A stretch of DNA of 64,000 nucleotides, from contig JBBAKN010000001.1 in assembly GCA_040403555.1 (NCBI GenBank), forward strand, positions 310,001-374,000, read 5' to 3'. The notes under the pieces are model-generated. The model saw only the letters and a program-made list of their open reading frames with translations, did no database searches and was not told the origin of the DNA. The DNA comes from JAIPAN01 sp040403555 (GTDB lineage: Bacteria; Bacteroidota; Bacteroidia; Sphingobacteriales; Sphingobacteriaceae). Below, in pieces: positions 33,043 through 41,591 of this stretch; positions within the stretch are counted from its first letter, which is position 1; each line of letters opens with the position of its first letter. Position numbers and translations under genes: made by a program.

Positions 33043-34860
33043 ATGGATAATTTTATCGTTTCAGCCCGAAAATACCGCCCAGTAACCTTTGAGAGCGTGG
33101 TTGGCCAAAGCCACATTACCAATACGCTTAAAAATGCTATAAAAACCAATCAGCTTGCACAAGCTTTTTTGTTTTGTGGACCCCGCGGTGTGGGTAAAAC
33201 TACCTGTGCTCGTATTTTGGCTAAAACCATCAATTGTCAACAAAGCGGTCAATCGGCAGAACCTTGTGGTACCTGCGAATCGTGCCAATCGTTTCAAAAT
33301 GGCACTTCGTTTAGCATTCATGAATTAGATGCAGCTTCGAACAACTCGGTAGAAGATATTCGTAACCTCACCGAACAAGTACGCATACCGCCACAAACCG
33401 GTAAATACAAAATATACATTATTGATGAGGTGCACATGCTCTCATCGGCGGCTTTTAATGCCTTTTTAAAAACGCTAGAAGAGCCACCACCCTATGCCAT
33501 TTTTATTTTAGCCACTACCGAAAAGCATAAAATCATTCCAACCATTTTATCGCGTTGCCAAATTTTTGATTTTAACCGCATTAAGGTTGAAGATATGGCC
33601 CAACATTTGGCTACTATTGCCCAAAAAGAAGGCATAGCATTTGAGGCAGAGGGCTTGCATATTATTGCACAAAAAGCAGATGGAGGTCTGCGTGACGCCT
33701 TATCGATGTTCGATCAATTGGCTAGTTTTTCTAACCGAAATATCAGCTATCAGGCAGTCATCGAAAACCTAAATATTTTAGATTACGATTATTATTTTCA
33801 GCTAACCGAAGCACTTTTAGCCCAAAAAGCGGCTAAATCTCTTTTAATTTTTGACGAAATTTTAAACAAAGGATTTGATGGCAACCATTTTATTATTGGT
33901 TTGGCTAGTCATTTCCGTAATTTATTGGTTGCGCAAGACCCCAGCACCACACAATTGTTAGAGGTAAGCGAAAGCATCCGCACAAAATACTTGGCACAAA
34001 CCCAACAAACCAATGCTTCGTTCTTGGTATCGGCGCTTTCTGTTGCCAACCAATGCGATTTAAACTACCGCAGCAGCAAGAACCAACGCTTACAAGTAGA
34101 ATTGGCACTTATTAAACTAGCGCACCTGCCATCGGTTTTAAACCTAAATAGCCTCCCCGAAACCGAGGAAGTAAAAAAAAAACTACTTGAGCCCGCTCCA
34201 GTAACTGAAATACCTGTTTATATACCCGAAAAGCAAGAGATTGCCGACGAGGCAGTGATAGAAATAGTTCCCGTAGCAATAACGCCCGAGACGGTACTGG
34301 ATATACCCGAAGCCATTTCGGAACCCGAAGCTATTGCCGAAACTCCAAGCCAGATACCCATTATAGAGCCGGAAGTACCTACACGTGTTAATTTAGTGGC
34401 ACCAAGTACGCTAATTCCCAACCTAAACGATTGGGCAAGTGCAACGGTAGTAGAAGAGAAAAAAACTGAATATGTAAGCGGTGAGAGTGCCGAAAGCGTT
34501 ACGCAAGAAATGTTGCATAACCGCTGGAGAACCTATTCCGAGCAGGTAAAAAAAGACGGTAAAATTAATTTATTCACCCTTTTAAACAGCGGGAACCCTA
34601 CGCTTAGCGATGGTTACCTTATTGAGTTTACTCTAGAAAACAAAGTTCAAGAAGAACTCCTGCTCCACGAACGAGTAGATTTACTAAACTTTTTACGAAC
34701 CGATCTCAATAATTTCCAACTAGAACTAAAAACAATTGTTGCCGAGCAAGCAGAAGGTAAGCGATTGTACACCAGTACCGAAAAGTACGAATATATGGTA
34801 GAGAAAAATCCGGCTGTAGAAGAGTTTCGCAAAACCTTTAACCTCGATTTAGAGCTCTAA
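33043..34860 (+). CDS. dnaX: DNA polymerase III subunits gamma and tau
   Basis: The 605-residue clamp-loader ATPase starts at MDNFIVSARKYRPVTF, the usual DnaX N-terminus. Six more in-frame codons upstream from an ATG at 33025 are open but not expected. The AAA+ part has Walker A GPRGVGKTT, four zinc-type cysteines (CGTCESC with the preceding Cys), IIDEVHMLS and ILSRCQIFDF. Domain III ends near residue 365 (VELALIKLAHL). After it an A10 run at 34173-34182 encodes KKK; both other frames stop within 22 nt, so slippage would give a gamma-like product of about 382-388 residues. The tau-specific part has a Pro/Glu/Ile-rich linker (about 380-480) and a C-terminal domain. Confidence 0.95.
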   Translation: MDNFIVSARKYRPVTFESVVGQSHITNTLKNAIKTNQLAQAFLFCGPRGVGKTTCARILAKTINCQQSGQSAEPCGTCESCQSFQNGTSFSIHELDAASNNSVEDIRNLTEQVRIPPQTGKYKIYIIDEVHMLSSAAFNAFLKTLEEPPPYAIFILATTEKHKIIPTILSRCQIFDFNRIKVEDMAQHLATIAQKEGIAFEAEGLHIIAQKADGGLRDALSMFDQLASFSNRNISYQAVIENLNILDYDYYFQLTEALLAQKAAKSLLIFDEILNKGFDGNHFIIGLASHFRNLLVAQDPSTTQLLEVSESIRTKYLAQTQQTNASFLVSALSVANQCDLNYRSSKNQRLQVELALIKLAHLPSVLNLNSLPETEEVKKKLLEPAPVTEIPVYIPEKQEIADEAVIEIVPVAITPETVLDIPEAISEPEAIAETPSQIPIIEPEVPTRVNLVAPSTLIPNLNDWASATVVEEKKTEYVSGESAESVTQEMLHNRWRTYSEQVKKDGKINLFTLLNSGNPTLSDGYLIEFTLENKVQEELLLHERVDLLNFLRTDLNNFQLELKTIVAEQAEGKRLYTSTEKYEYMVEKNPAVEEFRKTFNLDLEL

Positions 34861-34883
34861 ATTTAGCCTTTACACAATTTTTA

Positions 34884-34891
34884 TATCTTTG
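34884..34891 (+). promoter_or_regulatory. -7 promoter element for icd
   Basis: TATCTTTG matches TAnnTTTG and lies 29 nt before the icd ATG. A -33 element is not evident. Confidence 0.5.
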
Positions 34892-34920
34892 CCGGAAGCA
34901 AAAAAACACGTTACACCCTC

Positions 34921-36153
34921 ATGAGCATACAAAAAATTAAAGTAGCCAACCCCGTTGTAGAATTAGATGGCGACGAAATGACCCGTATTATTTGGAAATT
35001 CATTAAAGATAAATTGATTTTTCCTTACCTAGACCTAGACATTAAATACTATGATTTAGGCATGGAATACCGCGATGAGACAAACGACCAAGTAACTATT
35101 GATGCCGCTAACGCCATTAAAAAATATGGAGTAGGTATTAAATGTGCTACCATTACGCCCGATGAGGCTCGTGTTAAAGAGTTTAACTTAAAACAAATGT
35201 GGAAATCGCCAAACGGAACCATCCGTAATATTTTAGATGGTACCGTATTTCGCGAACCGATTGTAATGAGCAATGTTCCTCGTTTGGTACCCAACTGGAC
35301 CGCTCCTATTTGCATTGGCCGTCATGCTTTTGGTGATCAATACAAAGCAACTGATTTTGTAACCAAAGGAAAAGGGAAATTAACTGTAAGATTTGAAGGC
35401 GAAGACGGCACCGTACAAGAATTTGAAGTATACAATTTTAAAGGCGATGGCGTGGCCATGGCTATGTACAATACCGACGAATCTATCCGCGGTTTTGCAC
35501 ATGCGTGCTTTAACCAGGCATTAATGAAAAAATGGCCTTTATATTTATCTACTAAAAACACCATCTTAAAAAAATACGATGGCCGTTTTAAAGATATTTT
35601 CGAAGAAATTTACCAAGCAGATTTCAAAGCCAAATTTGAACAAAACGGCTTGGTATACGAACACCGCCTCATTGACGACATGGTAGCTTCTGCCCTAAAA
35701 TGGCATGGTAACTTTGTTTGGGCCTGTAAAAACTACGATGGCGACGTGCAATCGGATACCGTTGCGCAAGGCTTTGGTTCTTTAGGATTAATGACCTCCA
35801 CCTTGGTTACGCCCGATGGTAAAACCATGGAAGCCGAAGCTGCTCACGGTACGGTTACCCGCCACTACCGCGACCATCAAGCCGGAAAACCAACTTCTAC
35901 CAATCCTATTGCTTCTATTTTCGCATGGACCAGAGGCTTGGAATTCCGTGGCATTTTAGATAATAACACCGAACTGGTTAATTTCTGCAAAACCCTAGAG
36001 CAAGTTTGTGTAGAAACCGTAGAAAGTGGTAAAATGACTAAAGATTTAGCCGTAAACATTCACGGAAACAAGGTAACTCATGGCGAACATTACTTATACA
36101 CCGAAGAGTTTTTAGAAGCTATTAACAGCAATTTACAGGCCAAATTGGCCTAA
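34921..36153 (+). CDS. icd: NADP-dependent isocitrate dehydrogenase (eukaryote-like type)
   Basis: A 410-residue protein of the homodimeric, eukaryote-like isocitrate dehydrogenase subfamily rather than the E. coli type. It starts with IKVANPVVELDGDEMTRI and has KCATITPDEARVKEF, the substrate-binding SPNGTIRNILDGTVFREPI, and the metal-site segment LIDDMVASALKW, followed by NYDGDVQSD and AHGTVTRHYR. It oxidises isocitrate to 2-oxoglutarate in the TCA cycle. It is a single gene with its own promoter and terminator. Confidence 0.96.
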   Translation: MSIQKIKVANPVVELDGDEMTRIIWKFIKDKLIFPYLDLDIKYYDLGMEYRDETNDQVTIDAANAIKKYGVGIKCATITPDEARVKEFNLKQMWKSPNGTIRNILDGTVFREPIVMSNVPRLVPNWTAPICIGRHAFGDQYKATDFVTKGKGKLTVRFEGEDGTVQEFEVYNFKGDGVAMAMYNTDESIRGFAHACFNQALMKKWPLYLSTKNTILKKYDGRFKDIFEEIYQADFKAKFEQNGLVYEHRLIDDMVASALKWHGNFVWACKNYDGDVQSDTVAQGFGSLGLMTSTLVTPDGKTMEAEAAHGTVTRHYRDHQAGKPTSTNPIASIFAWTRGLEFRGILDNNTELVNFCKTLEQVCVETVESGKMTKDLAVNIHGNKVTHGEHYLYTEEFLEAINSNLQAKLA

Positions 36154-36170
36154 TTATCTTTTTAACATTC

Positions 36171-36202
36171 AAAAAGCCTCCAAAAATTGGGGGCTTTTTT
36201 TG
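36171..36202 (+). terminator. Intrinsic terminator after icd
   Basis: AAAAAGCCTCC and GGGGGCTTTTTTT form a stem around AAAAATT and end in seven T, 18 nt after the icd stop. Confidence 0.85.
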
Positions 36203-36245
36203 CATCAAATTATAGGTTTAAACAATTATTTTGTATTTTCAATTA

Positions 36246-37013
36246 ATGAATTGGAGCGCCATACTTTACGAAAACGGGCAATTTAAAAGCTATTCCCAAG
36301 AACACGGGCTAGCAGTAGCCTTTTGTGTGACCATTGCCCTTATAATTGTCTTACTAGCAAAATACCGGTTTACGCAAGAACAGTCGCGAAATGCCATTAC
36401 CATTATTTTAGGTATTGGCTTGCTGTTGCAAATTACCAAACCATTTATTACGCTTGCAGCGGGCAGTTTCGATATTCGGGAAGATTTGCCTTTTCACCTC
36501 TGCAATGCCATGATTATACTTATGCCTTTTATTATGTATTATAAATGGCGAAAATTTTGGGGTATTGCCTTTTTTTGGGTAATTGCCGGAACGCTTCAGG
36601 CCCTATTTACCCCTTCATTAGAAGAATCTTTTCCGCACCACGAATTTTTTAGATATTGGGCCGTGCATGCCTTTTTACCCTTTGCCGGAGTTTTTGCCAT
36701 GCAAATTTACGGCTGGCGTATTACCTGGAAAGATATGGTAAACTCCATGATTGGACTCAATATTTTTGCCCTATTGGTAACACCCATCAACCTATTTTTG
36801 GGTAGTAATTACCTATTTTTAATGGCTAAACCGCAAGTAAAAACTATTTTCGATTTGTTAGGCCCATGGCCATATTACATTCTTTCTTTGGAGGTGTTAA
36901 TGATATTTGTATTTAGTGCCTTAGTGCTTGTATTTAATGTAGATAAGTTGCTAAAACGTACTAATAGTCAACGCTTAACAACAAGAAAACAGCGGATTTT
37001 AACAAAAAAATAA
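36246..37013 (+). CDS. YwaF-family integral membrane protein
   Basis: The 255-residue polytopic protein (about seven membrane segments) matches the TIGR02206/YwaF family by size, topology and the signature DLPFHLCNAMIILMPF with its conserved His-Leu-Cys-Asn. Also visible are EFFRYWAVHAFLPF and GSNYLFLMAKP. The family has no established biochemical role. The ATG at 36246 fits the family N-terminus; a TTG five codons upstream is also in frame. The basic C-terminus (KRTNSQRLTTRKQR) is on the cytoplasmic side by the positive-inside rule. Confidence 0.8.
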   Translation: MNWSAILYENGQFKSYSQEHGLAVAFCVTIALIIVLLAKYRFTQEQSRNAITIILGIGLLLQITKPFITLAAGSFDIREDLPFHLCNAMIILMPFIMYYKWRKFWGIAFFWVIAGTLQALFTPSLEESFPHHEFFRYWAVHAFLPFAGVFAMQIYGWRITWKDMVNSMIGLNIFALLVTPINLFLGSNYLFLMAKPQVKTIFDLLGPWPYYILSLEVLMIFVFSALVLVFNVDKLLKRTNSQRLTTRKQRILTKK

Positions 37014-37028
37014 TTTTTAAAAGTCTCT

Positions 37029-37715
37029 CTAAAACCCCTCAAACCGCTCCCAAAAACCATCTTGTGGCAATGGGGCAAAAATGCTCACCGGCTCTTTTTT
37101 TACCGGGTGAATGAATTGTAACTTTCGGGCATGTAGGCAAATGCTTTTCAGTAAACTACCTCGAGGGTAGCCGTATTTATTATCGCCTACAATGGGGCAA
37201 TTTAGCGTAGAAAGCTGTACCCGTATTTGGTGAGAGCGGCCCGTAATTGGATCTACTTCAATTAAATAATACCCATTTAGCTCCCCAATCAATTTATAAT
37301 TCAGTTCGGCACGTTGGCTACCGGCCACTTCCTTAACGTGGGCTTTGGTTACATTTTTTTGCGAATTTTTAACCAACCAATGCACCAAATTCCCTTCGGT
37401 TGGTTGTGGGCGATTGCGCACTACAGCCCAATAGGTTTTTTTCATTTCGCGGCTCTTGAACATGAGGTTGATACGTTCTAGCGCTTTGCTGGTTTTGGCA
37501 AACAAAATTACCCCACTTACCGGCCTATCTAAGCGGTGCACCACACCTAAAAAAGCACCATTGGGTTTGTTATACTTAGCTGCAATGTACTTTTTAACCT
37601 GCTCATCCAAAGGTTCGTCGCCGGTATCGTCTATTTGTACAATATCGCCGGCACGTTTGTTTACAGCAATCAGGTGGTTATCCTCAAACAGAATGTCTTT
37701 TTCTGTAATAGGCAT
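37029..37715 (-). CDS. RluA-family RNA pseudouridine synthase
   Basis: A 228-residue catalytic domain without the N-terminal S4 domain. The catalytic aspartate lies in VVHRLDRPVSGVILFAKT. Further family motifs are AELNYKLIGELNGYYLIEV, GRSHQIRVQLSTLNCPIVGD and ICLHARKLQFIHPV. It isomerises uridine in rRNA or tRNA; the short single-domain form resembles RluC/TruC-like members but the target site cannot be told. Its ATG overlaps the panB stop by one base (TAATG), so it is co-translated with panB without an obvious functional link. Confidence 0.9.
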   Translation of the reverse strand: MPITEKDILFEDNHLIAVNKRAGDIVQIDDTGDEPLDEQVKKYIAAKYNKPNGAFLGVVHRLDRPVSGVILFAKTSKALERINLMFKSREMKKTYWAVVRNRPQPTEGNLVHWLVKNSQKNVTKAHVKEVAGSQRAELNYKLIGELNGYYLIEVDPITGRSHQIRVQLSTLNCPIVGDNKYGYPRGSLLKSICLHARKLQFIHPVKKEPVSIFAPLPQDGFWERFEGF

Positions 37716-38530
37716 TAGTATTGTTCCTTTTCGTTCGGAAAATCAACCGCTTTCACATCGCGAATGTAGGATTGTACTGCCCAGTTAATTTCGGTATATA
37801 AATCTAAATACTGGCGTAAAAAGCGTGGGCGGAAGCCTTTAGTCAGGCCAATCATATCGTTTATAACCAATACCTGTCCATCGCAAGCAGAGCCTGCACC
37901 AATACCAATGGTGGGTACGTGAAGATTTTTGCTTACCTCGGCCGCCAATTTTGCTGGAATTTTTTCCAACACAATAGAAAAACACCCCGCTTCTTGCAGC
38001 GCTATACAATCTGATTTTAATTTGTCAGCTTCAACTTCTTCTTTCGCACGTACGGTATAGGTACCAAATTTATAAATAGATTGAGGGGTTAAACCTAAGT
38101 GTCCCATAACCGGAATACCTGCTGTTACAATACGCTCAATAGATTCTCTTACCTCGGCACCACCCTCTAATTTTACGGCGTGCGCACCCGATTCTTTCAT
38201 AATGCGAATGGCCGAATTTAGAGCCTCTTTCGAATTTCCTTGATACGAACCAAAGGGTAAATCTACTACTACGAGTGCCCGTTTTACCGCACGCACCACC
38301 GAAGCGGCGTGGTAAATCATTTGATCGAGCGTAATGGGTAAGGTAGTTTCGTGGCCCGCCATCACGTTCGAAGCCGAATCGCCGACCAAAATCACATCAA
38401 TACCAGCATCGTCTACAATGGTAGCCATCGAAAAATCGTAGGAGGTAAGCATCGCAATTTTTTCGCCACGATCTTTCATTTCCTGCAAGGTATGGGTAGT
38501 AATTCGCTTAATTTCTTTTTGTATGGACAT
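37715..38530 (-). CDS. panB: 3-methyl-2-oxobutanoate hydroxymethyltransferase
   Basis: A 271-residue TIM-barrel enzyme that makes ketopantoate from 2-oxoisovalerate, the first step to pantothenate and CoA. Signatures are KIAMLTSYDFSMATIVDDAG, ILVGDSASNVMAGHETTLP with the metal-binding Asp, DLPFGSYQGNSKEALNSA, AVKLEGG and PTIGIGAGSACDGQVLV. The start agrees with the family. It is the first gene of a two-gene unit with the RluA-like synthase and has a TACCTTTG promoter element upstream, divergent from carA. Confidence 0.96.
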   Translation of the reverse strand: MSIQKEIKRITTHTLQEMKDRGEKIAMLTSYDFSMATIVDDAGIDVILVGDSASNVMAGHETTLPITLDQMIYHAASVVRAVKRALVVVDLPFGSYQGNSKEALNSAIRIMKESGAHAVKLEGGAEVRESIERIVTAGIPVMGHLGLTPQSIYKFGTYTVRAKEEVEADKLKSDCIALQEAGCFSIVLEKIPAKLAAEVSKNLHVPTIGIGAGSACDGQVLVINDMIGLTKGFRPRFLRQYLDLYTEINWAVQSYIRDVKAVDFPNEKEQY

Positions 38531-38561
38531 GGCGCTTGAGTATTTTAAGGCTTGATTTAAA

Positions 38562-38569
38562 CAAAGGTA
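38562..38569 (-). promoter_or_regulatory. -7 promoter element for panB
   Basis: The reverse strand reads TACCTTTG (TAnnTTTG), 31 nt before the panB ATG. Confidence 0.55.
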
Positions 38570-38643
38570 AAATTTAAAATGCTAGTGTGGATAAAAATAG
38601 CTTAAAAAGCCATTCATATTTAAGCATAAAACGAAAAAAATAG

Positions 38644-38651
38644 TATCTTTG
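38644..38651 (+). promoter_or_regulatory. -7 promoter element for the carA-eno leader
   Basis: TATCTTTG matches TAnnTTTG and lies 113 nt before the carA ATG. It is 6 nt before a GTG that opens a 36-codon frame running into carA. Confidence 0.55.
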
Positions 38652-38657
38652 TTTCCC

Positions 38658-38768
38658 GTGAAAGTAAGCATAATCGCACCTCATTGGGCCATTCAACAAG
38701 CAGGAAAACTCCTAGCCCATTTCACTCTTTTTTCTTGTAATACATCTAAATTTGCTCTAAAAAAATGA
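38658..38768 (+). other. Possible 36-codon leader reading frame overlapping carA
   Basis: From GTG at 38658 the frame stays open for 36 codons and its TGA overlaps the carA ATG (ATGA). The peptide (starting VKVSIIAPHW) has no known relatives to me. Inside it a TGGGC/GCCCA hairpin with an inner AGGA/TCCT pair (38685-38719) is followed by a T-rich stretch. This arrangement suits leader-peptide or attenuation control but may be chance. Confidence 0.28.
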
Positions 38769-39865
38769 CAGCACAAACCGCCCTACCGGCTATTTTAGTA
38801 CTTGCAGATGGCACTGTGTATCACGGAAAAGCTGCCGGAAAAGTCGGCACTACAACCGGCGAAATCTGCTTTAATACCGGAATGACCGGCTATCAGGAGA
38901 TATTTACCGATCCTTCTTACTTCGGACAGCTGATGGTTACTACAAATGCACATATTGGAAATTACGGCATTAAAAACGATGAAATTGAATCGGATAGCAT
39001 AAAAATTGCCGGCCTAGTTTGCAAAAACTTCAGCGTGCCTTACAGCCGAAAAGAAGCCAATCAATCTATCCAAGAATATTTTGAAGGCGATGAAATTGTA
39101 GGTATTTCGGATGTAGATACCCGTTCTCTGGTGCGCCATATTCGTAGCAAAGGCGCCATGAATGCCATTATTTCTTCCGAAACGCTAGATATTGATGCGC
39201 TTAAAAAGAAATTAGCAGACGTACCTTCTATGGACGGCCTCGAACTTTCATCACAAGTATCAACCAAAACGCCTTATTTTGTAGGTAACGAGAAAGCCAG
39301 CTACCGAGTAGCTGTATTGGACTTAGGTGTAAAGAAAAATATCTTACGCAATTTCGAAAGTCGCGATATATACGCCAAAGTATTTCCGGCCAAAACCACT
39401 TTCGATGAAATGGAAAGCTTTAAGCCCCACGGCTATTTCATTTCCAACGGTCCCGGCGATCCATCGGCCATGCCTTACGCTATTGCTACCGTGAAAACTA
39501 TTTTAGCCGCCGATAAACCTTTATTTGGCATTTGTTTAGGGCATCAATTGTTAGCCTTAGCCAACGATATACGTACCGTGAAAATGTTTAACGGTCACCG
39601 CGGCTTAAACCACCCGGTAAAAAACATCATCATCGATCATTGTGAAGTTACTTCCCAAAACCACGGTTTTGGTGTCGTACCCGAAGATGTGAGCAGTTCA
39701 GATAAAGTAGAAATTACCCACATCAACTTAAACGACCAGTCTATTGAAGGCATACGGGTAAAGGGTAAAAAAGCATTTTCGGTACAATACCATCCCGAAT
39801 CATCGCCAGGCCCACACGACTCCCGCTATTTATTCGATGATTTTATTAAACTAATGAACGTATAA
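38765..39865 (+). CDS. carA: Carbamoyl-phosphate synthase small (glutaminase) subunit
   Basis: A 366-residue protein that hydrolyses glutamine and passes ammonia to CarB for pyrimidine and arginine synthesis. The N-terminal CPSase domain includes GEICFNTGMTGYQEIFTDPS. The class I glutaminase has the nucleophile Cys257 in FGICLGHQLLAL and the partner His343 and Glu345 in QYHPESSPGPHD. carB is not adjacent: eno follows after 27 nt on the same strand. The 113-nt leader holds a promoter and a small open frame. Confidence 0.96.
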   Translation: MTAQTALPAILVLADGTVYHGKAAGKVGTTTGEICFNTGMTGYQEIFTDPSYFGQLMVTTNAHIGNYGIKNDEIESDSIKIAGLVCKNFSVPYSRKEANQSIQEYFEGDEIVGISDVDTRSLVRHIRSKGAMNAIISSETLDIDALKKKLADVPSMDGLELSSQVSTKTPYFVGNEKASYRVAVLDLGVKKNILRNFESRDIYAKVFPAKTTFDEMESFKPHGYFISNGPGDPSAMPYAIATVKTILAADKPLFGICLGHQLLALANDIRTVKMFNGHRGLNHPVKNIIIDHCEVTSQNHGFGVVPEDVSSSDKVEITHINLNDQSIEGIRVKGKKAFSVQYHPESSPGPHDSRYLFDDFIKLMNV

Positions 39866-39892
39866 AACCTTATTTTTAGAACAGAAAAAAAT

Positions 39893-41191
39893 ATGAGCTT
39901 AATTTTAGATGTACACGCCCGCCAAATTCTAGACTCTAGAGGCAACCCTACCATTGAGGTAGATGTAATTACCGAAAATGGTATACTAGGCCGTGCAGCC
40001 GTACCTTCTGGTGCCTCTACAGGCATTCACGAAGCTGTGGAACTTCGCGATGAAGATAAAGCTGTATACATGGGTAAAGGCGTTTTGCAAGCCGTTAAAA
40101 ACGTAAATGAAATTTTAGCCGAAGAATTGATAGGCGTAGATGTATTTGAACAAAATGCCATCGATAGCTTAATGATAAAACTAGACGGCACCGAAAATAA
40201 AGGTAAAATTGGTGCAAACGCCATTTTGGGTGTTTCTTTGGCCGTAGCTAAAGCTGCTGCACAAGAAAGTCGCCAACCATTATACCGCTACATTGGTGGC
40301 GTAAATGCCAATACCTTGCCTATTCCCATGATGAATATTGTAAATGGTGGTTCGCATTCAGATGCGCCTATTGCTTTCCAAGAATTCATGATTATGCCAG
40401 CCGGAGCCCCTTCTTTCTCAGAAGCCTTACGTTGGGGTACCGAGGTATTTCACAACTTGAAAAAGATTTTACACGATCGTGGTTTATCTACAGCTGTAGG
40501 CGATGAAGGTGGTTTTGCACCCACTTTCGAGGGCACCGAAGATGCCGTAGAAACCATTTTAAAAGCCATTGAAAAAGCAGGTTACAAACCAGGAAAAGAC
40601 ATTTATTTAGCCTTTGACTGTGCCGCTTCTGAATTTTTTAAAGATGGTAAATACGATTATACCAAATTTGAAGGCGCCAAAGGAGCCATTCGCAGCAGTG
40701 CGGAACAAGTAGATTATTTAGCTTCATTGGCCGCTAAATACCCTATTATCTCTATTGAAGATGGTATGGCCGAAGACGATTGGGCCGGTTGGAAATTATT
40801 AACCGATAAAATTGGCGATAAAGTACAATTGGTAGGCGATGATTTGTTCGTAACCAATGTAAAACGTTTACAACAAGGTATTGATACCCAAACGGCAAAC
40901 TCTATTTTAGTTAAAGTAAACCAAATTGGCTCTTTAACTGAAACCATAAACGCCGTTTCTTTAGCTCAAAACAACGGTTATACTTCAGTAATGAGTCACC
41001 GTTCTGGCGAAACCGAAGATGTAACCATTGCCGATTTAGCCGTGGCTTTAAATTGCGGACAAATTAAAACCGGTTCTGCTTCACGGTCTGATAGGATTGC
41101 CAAATACAATCAATTATTACGTATTGAAGAAGAATTAGGTGCATCTGCACGTTTTATAGGTAAAGATTTTAAATATCTAAACAGAAAATAA
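39893..41191 (+). CDS. eno: Enolase
   Basis: The 432-residue glycolytic enzyme interconverts 2-phosphoglycerate and phosphoenolpyruvate. It shows ARQILDSRGNPTIEVDV, GAIGANAILGVSLAVAKA in the form KGKIGANAILGVSLAVAKAA, the base-region GDEGGFAPTFEG, the metal ligands in AFDCAASEF, SIEDGMAEDDWAGW and QLVGDDLFVTN, and the signature SVMSHRSGETEDVTIADLAV. It lies between carA and a DivIC-like gene on the same strand. Confidence 0.98.
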   Translation: MSLILDVHARQILDSRGNPTIEVDVITENGILGRAAVPSGASTGIHEAVELRDEDKAVYMGKGVLQAVKNVNEILAEELIGVDVFEQNAIDSLMIKLDGTENKGKIGANAILGVSLAVAKAAAQESRQPLYRYIGGVNANTLPIPMMNIVNGGSHSDAPIAFQEFMIMPAGAPSFSEALRWGTEVFHNLKKILHDRGLSTAVGDEGGFAPTFEGTEDAVETILKAIEKAGYKPGKDIYLAFDCAASEFFKDGKYDYTKFEGAKGAIRSSAEQVDYLASLAAKYPIISIEDGMAEDDWAGWKLLTDKIGDKVQLVGDDLFVTNVKRLQQGIDTQTANSILVKVNQIGSLTETINAVSLAQNNGYTSVMSHRSGETEDVTIADLAVALNCGQIKTGSASRSDRIAKYNQLLRIEEELGASARFIGKDFKYLNRK

Positions 41192-41212
41192 CCAATAAGC
41201 TCTTAAAACGCT

Positions 41213-41536
41213 ATGAAAAAGATTTTCAACGTAGTTAGCAATAAGTTCTTCTTAGCTAGCGTAGCCTTTTTAGCATGGATGCTTTTTTTCGATTCAAATG
41301 ATTTTATCTCACAGTACGATTACCGCACACAAGTAGCTAAACTACGATCAGAAAAAGAGTTTTATGCCCACGAAACTAAATTGGTGAAAAGAGATCTTTT
41401 AGAATTAAATACCAAACCGGCTACTATGGAAAAGTTTGCCCGCGAAAAGTATTTAATGAAAAAACCCAACGAAGACATTTTTGTTATTGTAGAAGAACCC
41501 AAAAAAGAGAAGAAGAAACGGTTCTTTTTCTTCTAA
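41213..41536 (+). CDS. FtsB/DivIC-like septum formation initiator protein
   Basis: A 107-residue bitopic protein with one membrane helix (about 9-26) followed by a short coiled coil (about 37-65, VAKLRSEKEFYAHETKLVK). It then has the family-typical AREKYLMKKPNEDIFVIVE, close to the conserved AREkYgMkkpgE motif. FtsB/DivIC joins the divisome complex with FtsL and FtsQ. The very basic C-terminus (KKEKKKRFFFF) is unusual. It is last of carA-eno-divIC and is followed at once by a terminator. Confidence 0.86.
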   Translation: MKKIFNVVSNKFFLASVAFLAWMLFFDSNDFISQYDYRTQVAKLRSEKEFYAHETKLVKRDLLELNTKPATMEKFAREKYLMKKPNEDIFVIVEEPKKEKKKRFFFF

Positions 41537-41539
41537 ACA

Positions 41540-41573
41540 AAAAAAGCCTCTCCAAATGGAGAGGCTTTTTTTA
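41540..41573 (+). terminator. Intrinsic terminator between the divIC-like gene and fabG
   Basis: AAAAAGCCTCTCC and GGAGAGGCTTTTTTT form a perfect stem around AAAT. T-runs on both sides let it serve both convergent units. Confidence 0.92.
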
Positions 41574-41591
41574 TACCCTTATCTAAATCAA

